Source of the DNA: Megaustenia siamemsis | Taxonomy: Eukaryota > Mollusca > Gastropoda > Stylommatophora > Ariophantidae | Reading direction: 5' to 3' | NCBI GenBank assembly: GCA_032433765.1 | Contig: JAVIAB010000124.1 | Location: forward strand, 96,167,702 to 96,231,701 | DNA length: 64,000 nt | Shown here: piece after piece, positions 1 through 12,185 of the stretch | Layout: each line of letters starts with the position of its first letter | Numbering within the stretch: position 1 is the stretch's first letter | Notes under the pieces: model-generated | Told to the model about the DNA's origin: nothing | Seen by the model: the letters and a program-made list of their open reading frames with translations, nothing else | Databases searched by the model: none | Translations under genes and position numbers: made by a program

Positions 1-598
1 AAGCAGAAATCATAACTCTGTTCAGTCAATTATTTGTGACAAGATAGCAATGGCAGCAGAATCACTGTCATGTTTAGTCAGTTTGTTTACTATGATAGTT
101 ATAAAAACATAACTAAAATGATAGTGACTAATTGTTTTTTCATGACAGCGATTAAAAAAAAAAAATGCTTTTCTGTTTAGTCGGTTTATATGCCATAACG
201 GTGGTACAAACGGAATCACAATTATGAGAATTCGATTTGTTTACTATGATGGCCATAAAAACATAATAACAATGCTGTTTAATCACTTTCTTAACCATGA
301 TGGCAATAAGAGCGGAATTATAATCCTGTTTAGTTAGTATTTTTATCACTATGACGATATAATCAGAGTGAAATCTAGTCACTTTCTTTATCACGGTGGA
401 GATACAAATAGAATAACAATTCTGATTAATCATTTTCTTTACCATGTAGGTGAAGAAAGATGTATAACAAACCTGTTTCGTCAGATTCTTTACCACGATG
501 ATAATGAAATCAGAATTGCAATCCAATTTACAGTTTGTTTTTACCATGATAGCGAATAATGCAGTATTACAATTCTGTTTTGTCGAGGTATTCACCCT
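1..598. repeat. degenerate AT-rich tandem repeat
   Basis: Loose repeats of about 50-60 bases share the same order of phrases (TTTAGTC, TTTACTATGAT, AAAACATAA) again and again with many substitutions and small indels. It looks like an older, diverged extension of the cleaner 51-bp array that follows. Open frames on either strand here are a by-product of the repetition and have no recognisable protein character. Confidence 0.6.
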
Positions 599-1160
599 GA
601 TGACGATCTAAGAAACATAAAAATATTATTTTGTTAGATTCTTTAGCTTGATAACGATCCAAACAACATAAAAATAGTATTTTGTTAGATTCTTTAGCTT
701 GATAACGATCCAAACAACATAAAAATATTACTTTGTTAGATTCTTTAGCATGATGCTGATCGAAACAACATAAAAATATTATTTTATCAAATTCTTTCGC
801 TTGATGACGATCTAAGCAACATACAAATATTATTTTATTAGATTCTTTAGCTTGATGACGATCTAAGCAACATTAAAATATTATTTTGTTAGATTATTTA
901 GCCTGATGACGATCTAAGCAACATACAAATATTATTTTGTTAGATTCTTTAGCTTGATGACGATCTAAGCAGCATAAAAATATTATTTTGTTAGATTCTT
1001 TAGCTTGATGACGATCTAAGCAACATAAAAATATTATTTTGTTAGATTCTTTAGCTTGATGACGATCTAAGCAACATAAAAAATATTATTTTGTTATATT
1101 CTTTAGCTTGATGACGATCAAATGAAAATAAAGTTTTGTCAGATTATTTGGCTTGATGAC
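599..1160. repeat. 51-bp minisatellite, about 11 units
   Basis: Units begin GATGACGATCTAAGCAACAT and continue through ATATTATTTTGTTAGATTC to TTTAGCTT. Starts of successive units at 854, 905 and 956 give a period of 51. Copies are 85-95% alike by eye and degrade at the right edge near 1,120-1,160. Confidence 0.85.
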
Positions 1161-2084
1161 AATAACAACAGAATGACAATCTTTCTTTGTAACTGTTTTT
1201 AAGGTGATGACTATAAAGGAGAATCATAATACCGTTTATCCGGTTCGCAATGAGCCCCTAGGTAGCCATTCTAGCAATTTCCGTCTATTCAGGTTATGCA
1301 GGGTTCTACTTCCAAGACATCACTGCAGAACCTCTAGAAAATAAACATGAATTAATCACGTGATACCAGAACTGCTTGAATTACCAGTTATTAAAGATTT
1401 AATTACGTTTTCTGTTCCATTTTTTCTGGTGGGGAGGGGAGGGATAATTCAGGTTGACTCTGCTGTCTGCACAGTGTAGTCAGCAACACACAGTTGACCA
1501 AGATCTGTCTTACCTTTACAGCTGATCTGACTTGTCACATTTGACAACAAAACTAAGGAGGTGAGAACTGCCGTAGTTTCTACAGTTGAGACGTGTGTTG
1601 ATATACTAGATCGAATATTTCAGTACCTTTATCATGGACAAGATCGCACTCTTTCCAGCAGCATCCAAGAAATCAAGAAAGCCATTCCAGTGCGTCTTAT
1701 GTCTATTCCTAACCAAAGAGCCAACAAATGACATTAACCTCGTGACTTTACGATAATTATTATTATGCCTAATTTACGTTTTTGTTAACAAAAAATGTAA
1801 TTTTTACGGTATTAATCTTAGTTTCAACGTTGTGCTCCGAAAGCCAGACCTGTACACTAGAAACAAGAGAATAACATGAACAATATCAAGCACAAAGAGG
1901 AAATATGTTGCATACAAGGCAGGTAAAAATCTTATATGCATGATCATGTTGAAGAATAAAAAAAAAAAAAGTAGAATTTAATACCCGCCACTGAATACAT
2001 AAAGCACAATGTATATAAATGGCAAATGTGTCGTCTTGATAGACAGTTCGTAGCAAACAATCATGATAAGTCAGTTGTTTGGTT
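1161..2084. other. no gene seen
   Basis: AT-rich sequence with short homopolymers (A run near 1,959). No coding signature, structured RNA or clear repeat was recognised. Confidence 0.5.
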
Positions 2085-2800
2085 AAATTTTAGTGTCTTA
2101 TGTTGGATGCTGCTTTGCTGAATAACTTATCTTTTTGCTGAATCTGCCAATATTGGACAGACAAATCCATCCGCAGAAGGAACATGATGTATTTGTGGAT
2201 CCTGGTCTCGTCGCCTTTCTCTTGCGCCTTCTGTCTTCCTAATTTGATATCAGCGCTGCCTCGAAAGCTGCTGTGCCATTTTTTATTATTTTTGTTCTCC
2301 ATGTACTACGATTCGCAGCCAAATCCTCCCAGTTTAATTCACTGCTAGAGATTTCACTTCAGAGGTCCTCCAAATATCCTTATATCTCAGCTCTGGCCTG
2401 CCCTTTGGTCTCTCTCCGTCCCTAAGTTCGCCAGACAATACTTTGTTTGGGAATAGGATTGTTTGTCATTCTTCTTACATGACACAACCACCGTAGTCTA
2501 CGATTCCAAAGTGTTGTCATGATGGATGGTAGTTTGACTCGTTGGAAAACATTAGAGTAGAGTTGTTAGTTTTTCCTGCCATTTGATGTTCATAATCTGT
2601 CGAAGGCACCGCACATGAAAGCTGTTTCATTTTTGCTCCTGCCCTGCATTATTAGTAGTCAAGTTTCTAATTCGTATAGAAGTACACTAGGAAAACATGT
2701 TTTGTAAATTTGAATCGTTAGTTTAATGGTGGTCTATGCACTATCTTTAAATTTACCAAATGTGCAAGCTGCCCTTCGCTTTGGGAATGCATTTTTTCTT
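2085..2800 (-). mobile_element. LINE 3' coding remnant (non-LTR retrotransposon)
   Basis: Read on the minus strand, about 2,330-2,520 gives a broken peptide of the type RRLRW-CHVRRM followed by a GRPELRYKD stretch, and 2,090-2,302 gives a short segment resembling the Cys/His tail region. This is the C-terminal signature of the RTE/CR1-like non-LTR elements often mis-named craniofacial development protein 2-like. Several stops and frameshifts mark it as dead. The family label is from memory of such proteins; no search was possible. Confidence 0.55.
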
Positions 2801-3893
2801 CAAAGGAGACAGTGATTGTGCACAAAATAAAAATCAGGGTTTTCAGATAAAACGTATAATCTTCAATGACTTATGTATGTGAGAAATCTCAAACAAATTA
2901 AAATATGCAGCAAAAAAGGTACTTTTGACAACTAGTACCTTAGGAAAATACACCGTCATCTATAGGATGAAATGTGTATGCGCAGAAATAAGAGAAATGA
3001 CAAAACATCCGAATATGTAATCTGTACTCAAGAGAAGAAGATGGACACGTGTTTCAAAATGAACATTTCAATATAGGCCATCAAATGGGAACCAGATGGT
3101 AAAAGAAAAATAGACCGACGTAGAAAAACACTTTACAAGAATAATAAGTCGAGAACCAATAACACCAGGCATCAAATTCTCTTGTTGTGGTTGAATTTTT
3201 CACCCAGAACAGGAAAATGTGGCGAGAAACAATGCCTCATTTTCAAAGTGAGACATTTAATAGCAAAGATGGTCGGACATGTAGAGTCTAGAATCCCTGA
3301 CTACTGTGACCATTGGTTTTGATAAAACAGTAAGCAGGCATTTTGAATACATTAAAAAGCACACGAAATCGATGACTGGGCTTCGTGATAAGTCAGAAAA
3401 TTCAAAATATGATGCCATGTACCTTCAACAAACGTTCCAAGGACACACGATTCAGGGACCGACTATGAACAACAAATAGATTTTATTGGAATTTTCCAAA
3501 CAAATAGAAACGTAATAGCAGAAGTGTGAAATGACACAAACGATATTTCCTCTAAAAGATGAAAGCAAGAGGAAAAGAAATAGAAAACACACGATAGAAA
3601 GCTGGAAGGCATGCATGTCACTTTAGTTGTAAATATGGCAACGAGTATAAAGTGCGCCCATATTTCGTGGATACGTTTAATATCTTAGCTTCATGAATCG
3701 TATCTATACATGTAACTGCCTAGAAAGAATAACGCAGAAACAAACTTAATTGTGTGTGTTTGTGTGTATACAAACACAGAACTGCGCTGTTTATTTTAGT
3801 TGTAAATGTGTTGTAGTTGTCTTTTTTGGTGGCACTTGTGCTGACGTTTAAAGAAATATTATATTGGCAAATGGATGCTCAGAAATGTGCTTT
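2801..3893. other. no gene seen
   Basis: AT-rich. Fragments such as 3,000-3,130 have the A-rich purine bias of decayed LINE sequence on the + strand but cannot be assigned. A short TG-rich tract lies at 3,752-3,768. Confidence 0.4.
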
Positions 3894-4565
3894 TATAGAA
3901 TAATATTACTAATATCGTGGGGACATTATTGTCTATCTATCTATCTATTGACCTTTCGAGCCGTAACCGGCCCATAGGGCGTAGACCAAGATACACCTTC
4001 TCCTATATGAATTTTTGTTCTAGCAGTTTTCTTTTAAAGATATTTTATCAAATCTCGCCATCTGTCTCTGTTCTGTGCAAGCAGTTCTATCTCATTGAGG
4101 GAGCCGATTCCTGCTGCTCTTGCCTCTCTCATCAATGTTCTTCTCAGTGTCTCCCTGGGTCTTCCTCTTTTTCTTTTACCTGTTGTTTCCCATATGAGGG
4201 CTTGCTTTGCTATTCGATTATTATCTCTTCTCATCACATGTCCAACGTATGACCATCGTCTTTTCTTTATTACTGAAGATATTAGTGGTTGATTGGCGAT
4301 TTCTCTAATTTCCTCGTTTGTTTTGAATTCGTTCCATTCTATACCAAGTATTTTCCTTAGACATTTATTTTCGAATGCGTTCAACTGTGTTTCTATATCT
4401 CTTGTTGTTTTCCAGCTTTCACACGCATACGTAAGGGTTGATAGTACATTTGATTTGAATAGCCTAAGTTTTGTGTTTGTGCTAATGAGTTTTGATTTCC
4501 ACAACTTTTCAAGGCTTCTGATTATTGTCTATTGTATAGAATAATATTGCTAATGTCGTGGGGAC
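3894..4565 (-). mobile_element. short LINE insertion with 31-bp target-site duplication
   Basis: The insertion occupies 3,925-4,534. It is bracketed by a direct repeat, 3,894-3,924 and 4,535-4,565, matching over 31 bases with two mismatches and both ending GTCGTGGGGAC or ATCGTGGGGAC. The minus-strand 3' end carries a tetranucleotide tail seen as CTATCTATCTATC at 3,932-3,946. The body is only the C-terminal part of a non-LTR element, so this is a strongly 5'-truncated insertion. Confidence 0.75.
4034..4504 (-). pseudogene. LINE ORF2 C-terminal fragment
   Basis: An open 156-residue stretch without a proper N-terminus. It shows the order typical of the post-reverse-transcriptase part of RTE/CR1-like elements: KLRLFKSNVLSTLTYACESW, then LRKILGIEW, then RRWSYVGHVMRR and GKRKRGRPRETLRR near the end. 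The RT catalytic motifs are absent because of 5' truncation. The frame is uninterrupted, which suggests a fairly recent insertion compared with the other LINE scraps nearby. It has no host function. Confidence 0.7.
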
Positions 4566-6231
4566 TACAACGAACATTGAGGGCATTGTTATCTGTTGAC
4601 CATTTTATGAAAAGAAACCGCTGAAATATATCGTACTGTCTGGGAAAAAGTGATTGAAGAAAGGATAGTTGGAACCAGTCAAATTATACAAATGACCGAT
4701 ACAAGAATTATTTAGTATGAAGTCATCAACAGAAATGATAAACAGCTGTAAGGTTAGAAAGTTGTGCGTAGGCATGATTACCTGCGCCAGCAGACTCGGT
4801 ATTTGACATTTTTCAAATAAATTGATGACATAATGTGTTAGAAAGTTATTTGAAACTGTCTGTTGTTTTCACACGTGATTACTTTGTACCATGTTTAAGT
4901 GACCGTATGGTCACAGAGGGTCTTTTAATATTGCTATGGATAACACAGGAAAGTACCGACAGTAAATAAAAAAATAAACACATTGATATTGTGATCTATC
5001 GCAGTTTCTGATTCTCCAATCAAATATACAATTTGTATTATTGTGCTCGCAGTCTCAGATATCTTAAATTATATCTTTTAAAGATACAAATATATGAAAC
5101 GTAGATGTGTAATGCTGACTAAAAAGATGCACGTAGATCCAAAACAGCTTTGCCAGTAATTGCTTATATTGAAAAATGTATTTTATTTTAAATGATTATA
5201 GTCTAGCAAGAGCGCTTTCACATGACATTCACCGGTGACAATTACCTACAGCAGTTACGTGATACTATACAGATGAATGGGGTTAATACGGATAAAATCA
5301 ATCATTTTCTCTTGTATGTATATGTGAAGTTAAACTCGTTTTATGAATATGTTAATTTTAAAAATGTTGTAGGCCAGCGAGTATAATGGGAAACAAATTT
5401 GGGGTTTTAAAGATGCCAAAGAAAATTGTAGTTAACTGACGACATTATTTTATTAATGTGAAAATCTTCTTGTGAAACGTTTCTGAAATATTCTTATTTT
5501 CGTTAACAGTATGGTAATCATCTAATCACATATTTCGTTGTATGGTTTCTTAATATTTCTTTTTTTTCAACATTTGTAAATTCATAAAATTATTGCACGG
5601 ATATACAAAATGATTGCATTAACTACATTTAAATGTTAAATAAAATGTATTCCTCAAACAGTGAAAAACAAATGATTAAGGAACTTAGAATGAGAAATGA
5701 CACTGAACCTTATAAGAATGTACACACGAAGCAAAAGAGCTATTATTTTCGTGACAATAAACATTCAAATAAATTTCAACAATACATATTTAGACCGAAT
5801 AAAACATTTCTACGTGTCGACATATATCTTAATGAAGATTAGAAATGTCTATTTAATTGGCGGCTAATGAAACATTTTATTCTTTTCGAGTTTATAAACG
5901 AGACCTTAACTTTGTAAGTAAATAAACAATGCCTTCAAATTTAAAAAAAAAATAAATACAGTTATGACAACCGATAATATAATGGATTCAACCTATTACT
6001 GACTCAGAGGGTGTTTGAAAGATATTTTGGTCTTCGAGTACACCGAAATCAGAAAATGGATACTAAAATTATTCGCTGTAAAAACAGAGCGGCTGGTGAT
6101 CGCAAATGACATGTATGGTTTTGTACAAGGTCATGAATAAGAATATCTCTGACATTGTGCTCCTTCAAACACCAAAGCTTAAATAGCTTCTCTTTCCACA
6201 AAACGTGGTCATATATATTTGTAAAACATAA
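4566..6231. other. AT-rich intergenic, no gene seen
   Basis: About 1.7 kb of AT-rich DNA with scattered short frames, none with protein-like composition. No promoter, RNA gene or mobile element was recognised. Confidence 0.5.
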
Positions 6232-6352
6232 ATTGTTATACTTTCTTCAATGAAGATCGGTTAGATTTGTATAACCTATATTGTAATACGTTCTACAATG
6301 AAGGTCGGTTAGATTTGTATAACCTATATTGTGATATTTTCTCCACTGGAGG
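6232..6352. repeat. 48-bp tandem repeat, about 2.5 copies
   Basis: The phrase TGAAGATCGGTTAGATTTGT recurs as TGAAGGTCGGTTAGATTTGT 48 bases later (6,251 and 6,299), with CTATATTGT between. Confidence 0.7.
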
Positions 6353-6364
6353 TTGGACTTCCTA

Positions 6365-7560
6365 GATATTTAAATTTCTCAACTTATTTTAATTGTCTGC
6401 CGTCTATCGTTAATTTGATGTTCTGTTCCTCCTTTGCGACATTCATGGCTTCGGTTGTATTGATGTTGATTTTCATGTAGTATTTAGTGTCTGTGCTGTT
6501 AAGTCTATTTAAGTGTTCTTGTAGATCTTCTATTTTTCATGTATTATTGCCTGATCGTCTATAAAAAGAAGCTCGTTAATCGCTTCCTGTGGGTTGTCTT
6601 ACTTACGTATGTAATCCACCTAATTATAAACAATAGGTGTGATAGTACACACCCCTGTACCTAATGTCGAAGTGATCTGCTGCTCTTCTGACTGTATATC
6701 TGCTGATGATGTAGATACTTTTATTTTTTTTGGCTAGATGTTGGCGTGCTACGTATGTTGTTAGTATCTCCTGTAGTTATTCTCTGTTTACTCGGTCGCC
6801 TTCTTTTTCGTGCTGTGTGAAAGTTGTGTACATATTTTGATAGCGTTCTATCTTCTTTTCTGTTGACTTCTTTAGGCCGAATAGGGCGTCCTTACATCCT
6901 CTTTTGTTTAAACCTCAGTTGAGAATACCTGATTTTTTGTTATGGATCCATGTCGCATCATTATTGTGTGCCGTTTCTGCATCGAAGGCTGGCTACCATG
7001 GAGTGCCATTCCGCTCTGTCTCTTGCTTTCTCGGTGCAGGTTGTTATTGGCTGACTTGTCCATCATTTGATCTTACTCGTCCATGTTAGTCTTGATCTGC
7101 CTCTGCCTCTTTTACCTTCTATTTTCCCTTTCACGATTACTTTCAGTGCGCTGCCGTGTCTTTAACTGTCCAAAAAATCTCATTTCTTTTGCTTTATTTG
7201 TATTTAGTAGTTCTTTTTTCATTTTTAGTTATTTTAAAACATCATTGTTTGTTTTTTTTTTCTATTCATATTTACCTATTTTTCCCCTTTTCAACGGCTT
7301 CAATTTTCTGCTCTATTTCGTGTCTAATGCCCATGTTTCAGCAGCACACTGGAATGTTGAGAAGATATAACATTGTGATACTCTTATTTTTAGCCATGTT
7401 ATTTGTTTTTTTTTAGTGTATTTTTCATGACATTACAATTATTTTTTGCCGTTTAAATTATTTTATTTATTCTAGCTGTACATTTTCCACCATTGTCTAT
7501 TGTATGCCCAAGGTAGTTGAAGCTCTGAACTGTCTCCAGGTCTATTCCTGCATTTGTGAA
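6365..7560 (-). mobile_element. LINE reverse-transcriptase remnant
   Basis: On the minus strand, broken peptides match the RT region of the same broad non-LTR class seen elsewhere (a DDQAI-type stretch around 6,550 corresponding to the ADD motif area, then linker sequence). Many stops. The right-hand part, about 7,060-7,160, is also similar to 41,345-41,430 upstream of GPCR copy 2, so part of this block belongs to the duplicated GPCR flank. Confidence 0.4.
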
Positions 7561-7831
7561 ATCCACTTGTAGGATTGTTCCTTCATATGTGGATTAAAAT
7601 GATACAAACAGGTTTCTGTGTAACGCTTTGGTATCCTATACATTTTTTTTCAATTAATTATTCACGGATGAAGATACGTTCATTTATTATAAATATTTTG
7701 AAATTTATATATAGCCAATCAACTCTCAACACGTTGCTGATGAATTTAGAAGTGAGTAAATAGCGACTGTTATCAATTAAGTAACAATTAATTTAAATTA
7801 ATTTAATTTTAAATTAAAAACAAAACCAGTC

Positions 7832-8060
7832 ATGTTGCTGGTAGGACGCAATATATCAAGTGAAGGAATAGGTGTCAGCAAAGTGAGAGGAGGTTTGGCA
7901 CAAGAGGATATAATTGGACTTGTTGCATTGATCTTGGGGTGGGTGTGCTGCACTTTGTTGGATCAAGCCATGAATTTGTTTGGTATCATCGCAAACATCA
8001 TCAGCATCATTGTCTTCACCAACATGGGCTTCAAGGATACTGTCAACATCAGCTTTCTGT
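7832..8060 (+). CDS. class A GPCR copy 1, exon 1 (chemosensory receptor-like)
   Basis: First of three exons of a receptor whose parts total 1,035 nt (344 codons plus stop): 7832-8060, 9344-9558, 10893-11483. Exon 1 holds the start codon, an extracellular N-terminus and TM1 with the GxxxN-type core in MNLFGIIANIISIIVF, then KDTVNISFL. It ends with one base of a split codon before the donor GTAAAT. The family resembles rhodopsin-like receptors that are expanded in sea slugs and annotated as chemosensory receptors; the ligand is unknown. Copy 2 at 41838 has an exon of identical length and phase, supporting the model. Start choice: the first ATG, which aligns with the ATG of copy 2. Confidence 0.8.
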
Positions 8061-8482
8061 GTAAATAAATTAGCTCTTTATGTCTGATGCAAACATCGGT
8101 GTTACCACAAACAGGACAACTATCTAGAGGAGTCGTGTGTACATTTATTATGGCAATCATTTAAACGCCAAGCATAACATTAAAGAAAAATATTCTTGGT
8201 TGATCTGCACAATACAAGAAATACAACAAAATATGTTTCCGTTTCTGTACGTCTGAAGATGTTTACCTGAACAATTATCAGAATATATAGTTGTTACTTT
8301 ATAAATCTAATTTGGCTATCCCTGGACGTCATGTTTAAACAGTCACTTTCGTGAAAGATCTCTGATATAAGAAGTTAGCGCGGTGTCAATTTTTTTTTTT
8401 TTTTAATATCGAGTCTTCCACAACTGCCTTGTAATAAAACCACACTATAAAACGTGTTCTTATATGGTTGTATTTGTCTTAT

Positions 8483-8812
8483 CCGGGGCCTCGGTAGCCA
8501 ATTTGGGAAAACTACCAGTCTCAGCTACCGATGTTCGGACAACCCGTGTTCGATTCCCGCTGGAAGTAGTGGAAACTATACTAGTGGTTGGGAAAAAAAA
8601 TACTCTTGCGTTCAACCCAGCCGCTGGCAGATATGTGTACCAGAGTAGTACTCTGGGAAGGTGAGGAATGCCACCTCGCAACGTGAGTTTCGATGCTTGA
8701 AGTGAAACTATCCAGAAGTCTCAGAACACTTCTGGATAGGCGACCGAGCACATATGGGTGACAATTCCCGTGCTAAGACGCCGATTCAAGTCTTGTACTT
8801 CATCTTACCTTA
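8483..8812 (+). mobile_element. tRNA-derived SINE, family 2 (in GPCR intron 1)
   Basis: Begins with a tRNA-like head: an A-box-like TAGCCAATTTGG and a B box GTTCGATTCCC about 50 bases apart. It continues through a body that contains a short inverted repeat CCAGAAGT...ACTTCTGG at about 8,711-8,737 and ends near CATCTTACCTT. A minus-strand copy is at 50161-50484. Confidence 0.8.
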
Positions 8813-9059
8813 TTTTTGTTTTAATTATAATTAACGTCATAAGATATACTGTAAACATATATTTTATAAAGATTCAGTCATCAAAATCGATGTTTAGTGA
8901 TACTGTTTGTTACTAAATTCACTTCATTTTGGATACAATTTATGATTTATAAAGAACATAATCTAATGATGTAATGTTTGTGGTGAAATATATTGTAAGG
9001 TGAATTTTACCATGTATAAAAATTAAGGTATTTCATTTCTACAGGTGAAAAGACAATCT

Positions 9060-9333
9060 GCTGCCTTGCAGGAAGATTGGGGACAATCAAAGGCTAAGGA
9101 ATGCAAACCTGAAAAAAATGCTGGCTGAAATCGGATGCACTGGGCCACTGGCGCAGAACACAGTGCAACGTATTAACGGGTGTTCAGTCAGAGTGGATCT
9201 GGCGGACTCTAAATGTGACGTTCTGTCTGTGGGGGCGATCAACACACTTAACCTGACAGCTGACTTCATGTGGGAGTCTGGAATCCTACTCTGACTGATT
9301 CCTGATCGCAGAGAGAGAGAGAGAGAGAGAGAG
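9060..9333 (+). mobile_element. 3' end of RNase H-type LINE with (GA)n tail
   Basis: The + strand encodes a peptide ending LTADFMWESGILL then a stop, matching the C-terminus QTADFMRESGILL of the LINE at 58748-61017. Directly after the stop comes CTGATTCCTGATCGCA and a (GA)n run, 9,311-9,333, the same order as the 3' end of that LINE. It is a heavily 5'-truncated copy lodged in intron 1, ending about ten bases before the exon 2 acceptor. Confidence 0.7.
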
Positions 9334-9343
9334 ATTTCTACAG

Positions 9344-9558
9344 GTTTGGCCGTGTCCGATATAGGATGTCTGGCAATGCTGTTTGTAGGAAACATTTACT
9401 GCACCCCATCTTTCAGGAGCCTGGATTTACCTTTCGACTCTTTAGATGTCGCTTACCTAACTGGCGGAATACCCCACACGGTGTTCACTCGCATTACCTG
9501 TTGGATAACCGCTTTGATCACTCTAGAGAGGTGTCTGTGTATAGCTGCACCACTGAAG
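9344..9558 (+). CDS. class A GPCR copy 1, exon 2
   Basis: Begins after TTTCTACAG and ends AAG before the donor GTAAAC; 215 nt, phase 1 to phase 0, identical to exon 2 of copy 2. Encodes TM2 (GLAVSDIGCLAMLFVG), the first extracellular loop, and TM3 ending with ERCLCIAAPLK. ERC stands where most class A receptors have DRY, as is usual for this molluscan family. The stretch before the acceptor is purine-rich: a (GA)n LINE tail replaces most of the expected polypyrimidine tract, so splicing may be weak. Confidence 0.8.
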
Positions 9559-10892
9559 GTAAACTTCCGATATTCTGCTCTCTATTTTATTTGAATTGTA
9601 CGAGTCACTATAAGAACTACAAGAAAATAATAGAGATGAGAGGAAAGGTATTACCTCATTACGTAGACTTTTATTTTGCCAAATCAAAATGAATGAATGC
9701 AGTTTAAACTGTCAAAGAAAGTTATTCTTCTCAAGGTATGTCCATTAGCAGTAGTTATTGAGTTGTTTTCTCATAAATATACTAGGTAATATAAGAAGGT
9801 ACTTTGCCATAGTCATAAGAAAAGGAAAGTTTGAATACTTGGATACAACTGGCAAAATACAAGGAAAGAGAGATCGCGAACGACAAAGAGAGCAAATACA
9901 GGATAGCTTGGTGTCATGGCATCTAAAACAATCAACAACAGAACTGATACAATGCACTGTAGATCGAAGATGGTGGAAGGACATCATCACCTACACCAGC
10001 CGGTATGACACATGATGGCGATGAATAAAAGAAATAGTAGAGTAGCAATTTGGATTTGCTGAAGAAGCACAAAATGCCATTTATACACCACGAACACAGT
10101 CGGAGACAGCCTTTGAGGTACTGAAAGATCAATACCCATGTTTCATTGACTTTATGAAAGCTATTCGATAAAATCAGTCATGAACAGAATAGCAAAATGC
10201 CAGAAAATATCAGTATAGACGGTAAAGATCTTAAGTTTATCAAAAACATGTATATTTTGGAAACACGAAACACAAATTAGAATTGAAAATAACACATAAA
10301 ATATTAAGAAATACGACTAAGTTTGCGACATTGGTGTGTCTAGATCGAATTTCTTTGTACATCAAAAGTATTTAAGAATTATTACGAACAAGACTTGCTT
10401 TACAATTGGAAGCAATAAAAGTATGCAGGTGACATAGTATTGATAATTCTCTGTTTTTCCTTCTTTATCTATATTACTGCCTACATATATATACGATTTT
10501 ACATCTAGTAGAGGTATTTCTCATATTATTTGGTTAATGCCATCTGCATTTATTCTCATGAGTTTGGCCTTGTCTCCATTTATTTTCAATCCTAGCTCTT
10601 GCGAACCTGAACATACCCGTTTTGTAGGAAAATGTAATAAACAAAAATTAGACAAATGTAACAATCTTCATCATGTGCTGGGGAGGGCTGTTAGATACTA
10701 ACATAATGTTTAACAGAACTGATACGATGCACTGTAGATAGAAGATTGTGGAATGACATGATCAGTTACGCCAACCGGGCTAACATATCAACATGATGAT
10801 GATATCTATTAGGTTGAACGTTTTATTAATGTCATCTAAGTCTGCACTTATAAATGAACAACATTAACATATTTTGTCTTTTCTATTGTCAG
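9559..10892 (+). other. GPCR copy 1 intron 2 with LINE scraps
   Basis: Bounded by the donor GTAAAC at 9,559 and the acceptor TTGTCAG at 10,886-10,892. About 9,755-10,016 carries a broken + strand LINE C-terminus (GKIQGKRDRERQREQIQD, then WWKDIITYTSR). About 10,690-10,800 carries the last part of a related element. The remainder is AT-rich with no gene seen. Confidence 0.6.
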
Positions 10893-11483
10893 GTAAAAAT
10901 AATCCTCACTTCTAAGCGTGTAACAATCATCATCATCTCAGTTTTTATCATCCTCATTTCATCTGTGGTCCCTGTCTACGCTGCCAACAAACTGGACATG
11001 AAATTTGTCCCCGAGAGAAACAAAACTCTTATAGGGCTCGTTTATTTAGAGAACAGAGACGCTATCGAGGAGGCTTGTTTCGTGGTCAATAACGCTATCC
11101 TACCGTTTACTTCTTTTGTCATCATCGTTGTCTGTACGGTAACTTTAGTTTACAAGTTACAGAAAACTGCAAAATGGAGGAACAAATCAACAAGTTCTCG
11201 TGGAGACAATGTTTCTAGCCAAAATCAGAGGGTGGCCAAATTGGTTGTGATGATTTCTACCTTGTTTATTGCTTGTTTTACCCCTCTTAGTGTTATGTTT
11301 ATTGGCGTTTTACTCGAACCTGAATTCTTTATTGGTGGTAAATATATCGATATTTTATTGATATTTGGAAACTGTGAAATAATCGTTGAATCAATCAATT
11401 CGTCAATGAATATCTTCATTTATTATAAAATGAGTAACAAGTACAGGGCTGTTTTTAAGAAACTTGTTGGTATTAAAGATTAG
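10893..11483 (+). CDS. class A GPCR copy 1, exon 3 (TM4-TM7)
   Basis: Begins GTAAAAATAATC after a CAG acceptor and ends at a TAG stop; 197 codons. Contains TM4 (VTIIIISVFIILISSVVPVY), a second extracellular loop, TM5 (PFTSFVIIVVCTVTLVYKL), a basic third intracellular loop (KWRNKSTSSRGDN), TM6 (VAKLVVMISTLFIACFTPLS) and TM7 with NSSMNIFIYY in place of NPxxY. A short basic C-terminal tail follows. The frame is fully open and joins exon 2 in phase 0, so the receptor looks intact. The 3' flank remains similar to the 3' flank of copy 2. Confidence 0.85.
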   Translation, partial: VKIILTSKRVTIIIISVFIILISSVVPVYAANKLDMKFVPERNKTLIGLVYLENRDAIEEACFVVNNAILPFTSFVIIVVCTVTLVYKLQKTAKWRNKSTSSRGDNVSSQNQRVAKLVVMISTLFIACFTPLSVMFIGVLLEPEFFIGGKYIDILLIFGNCEIIVESINSSMNIFIYYKMSNKYRAVFKKLVGIKD

Positions 11484-11599
11484 TGAATAAGTTATTTCTT
11501 GTTGGTTAATTTAATTATAAATTATGTACCTGTTTAATTTTCATAACAAGTTCCTTTTTTTGTTTGTTAAATATATCCGATACTTAAAATGAATTTAAA

Positions 11600-12185
11600 T
11601 ATTTGGGAACTTTGTTAACCACAGACGGAAGATGTACTAAAGAGGTGAGATGCAGAATGGCTCAGGCAAAAGCAGCTTTCCAAAAAATGAGGAAGATACT
11701 ATGCAATCCAATTTTTTACTATTTGACAATAGAAACAAAGAAAAAGAGTTCTTAAATGTTACGTAGAGCCAGTTATAACATATGGATGCGATTCATGGAC
11801 AATAGGACAACAGACAAGAAAATCACTGGAGTCTGTAGAAATGTGATTTTACAGAAGAATGTTGAGAATACCATGGACAGCTAAGAAGAGTAATGAAGAT
11901 GTTCTGAAAGAGGTCAAGGCAAAAAGAGAGCTAATTTTCAATATTAGGAAGAAACAGTCATCATTTTTGGCCACGTAATGAGAAGAGAACAACTGGAATA
12001 TATTGTAACTGCTGGAACAAATTGAGGGACGAAGAGATAGAGGGAGGCAAAGAGAAAAATAACAGACATCTTAAGAGAATGGCTTGGTAGAAGGTCAACA
12101 ACAGAAATGATAAATAGCTGTCGAGATCGAAAGTTGTGGAGAGACATGATCACCTACACCAGCAGGCAGGGTACTTCATGATGAT
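11600..12185 (+). mobile_element. LINE 3' remnant, + copy
   Basis: Decayed C-terminal region reading VEPVITYGCDSW, then RILRVPWTAKKSNEDVL, GRKEQL-like and RGRQREK segments with stops between. The same family lies in opposite orientation at 14255-14815, about 2 kb away. Confidence 0.6.
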
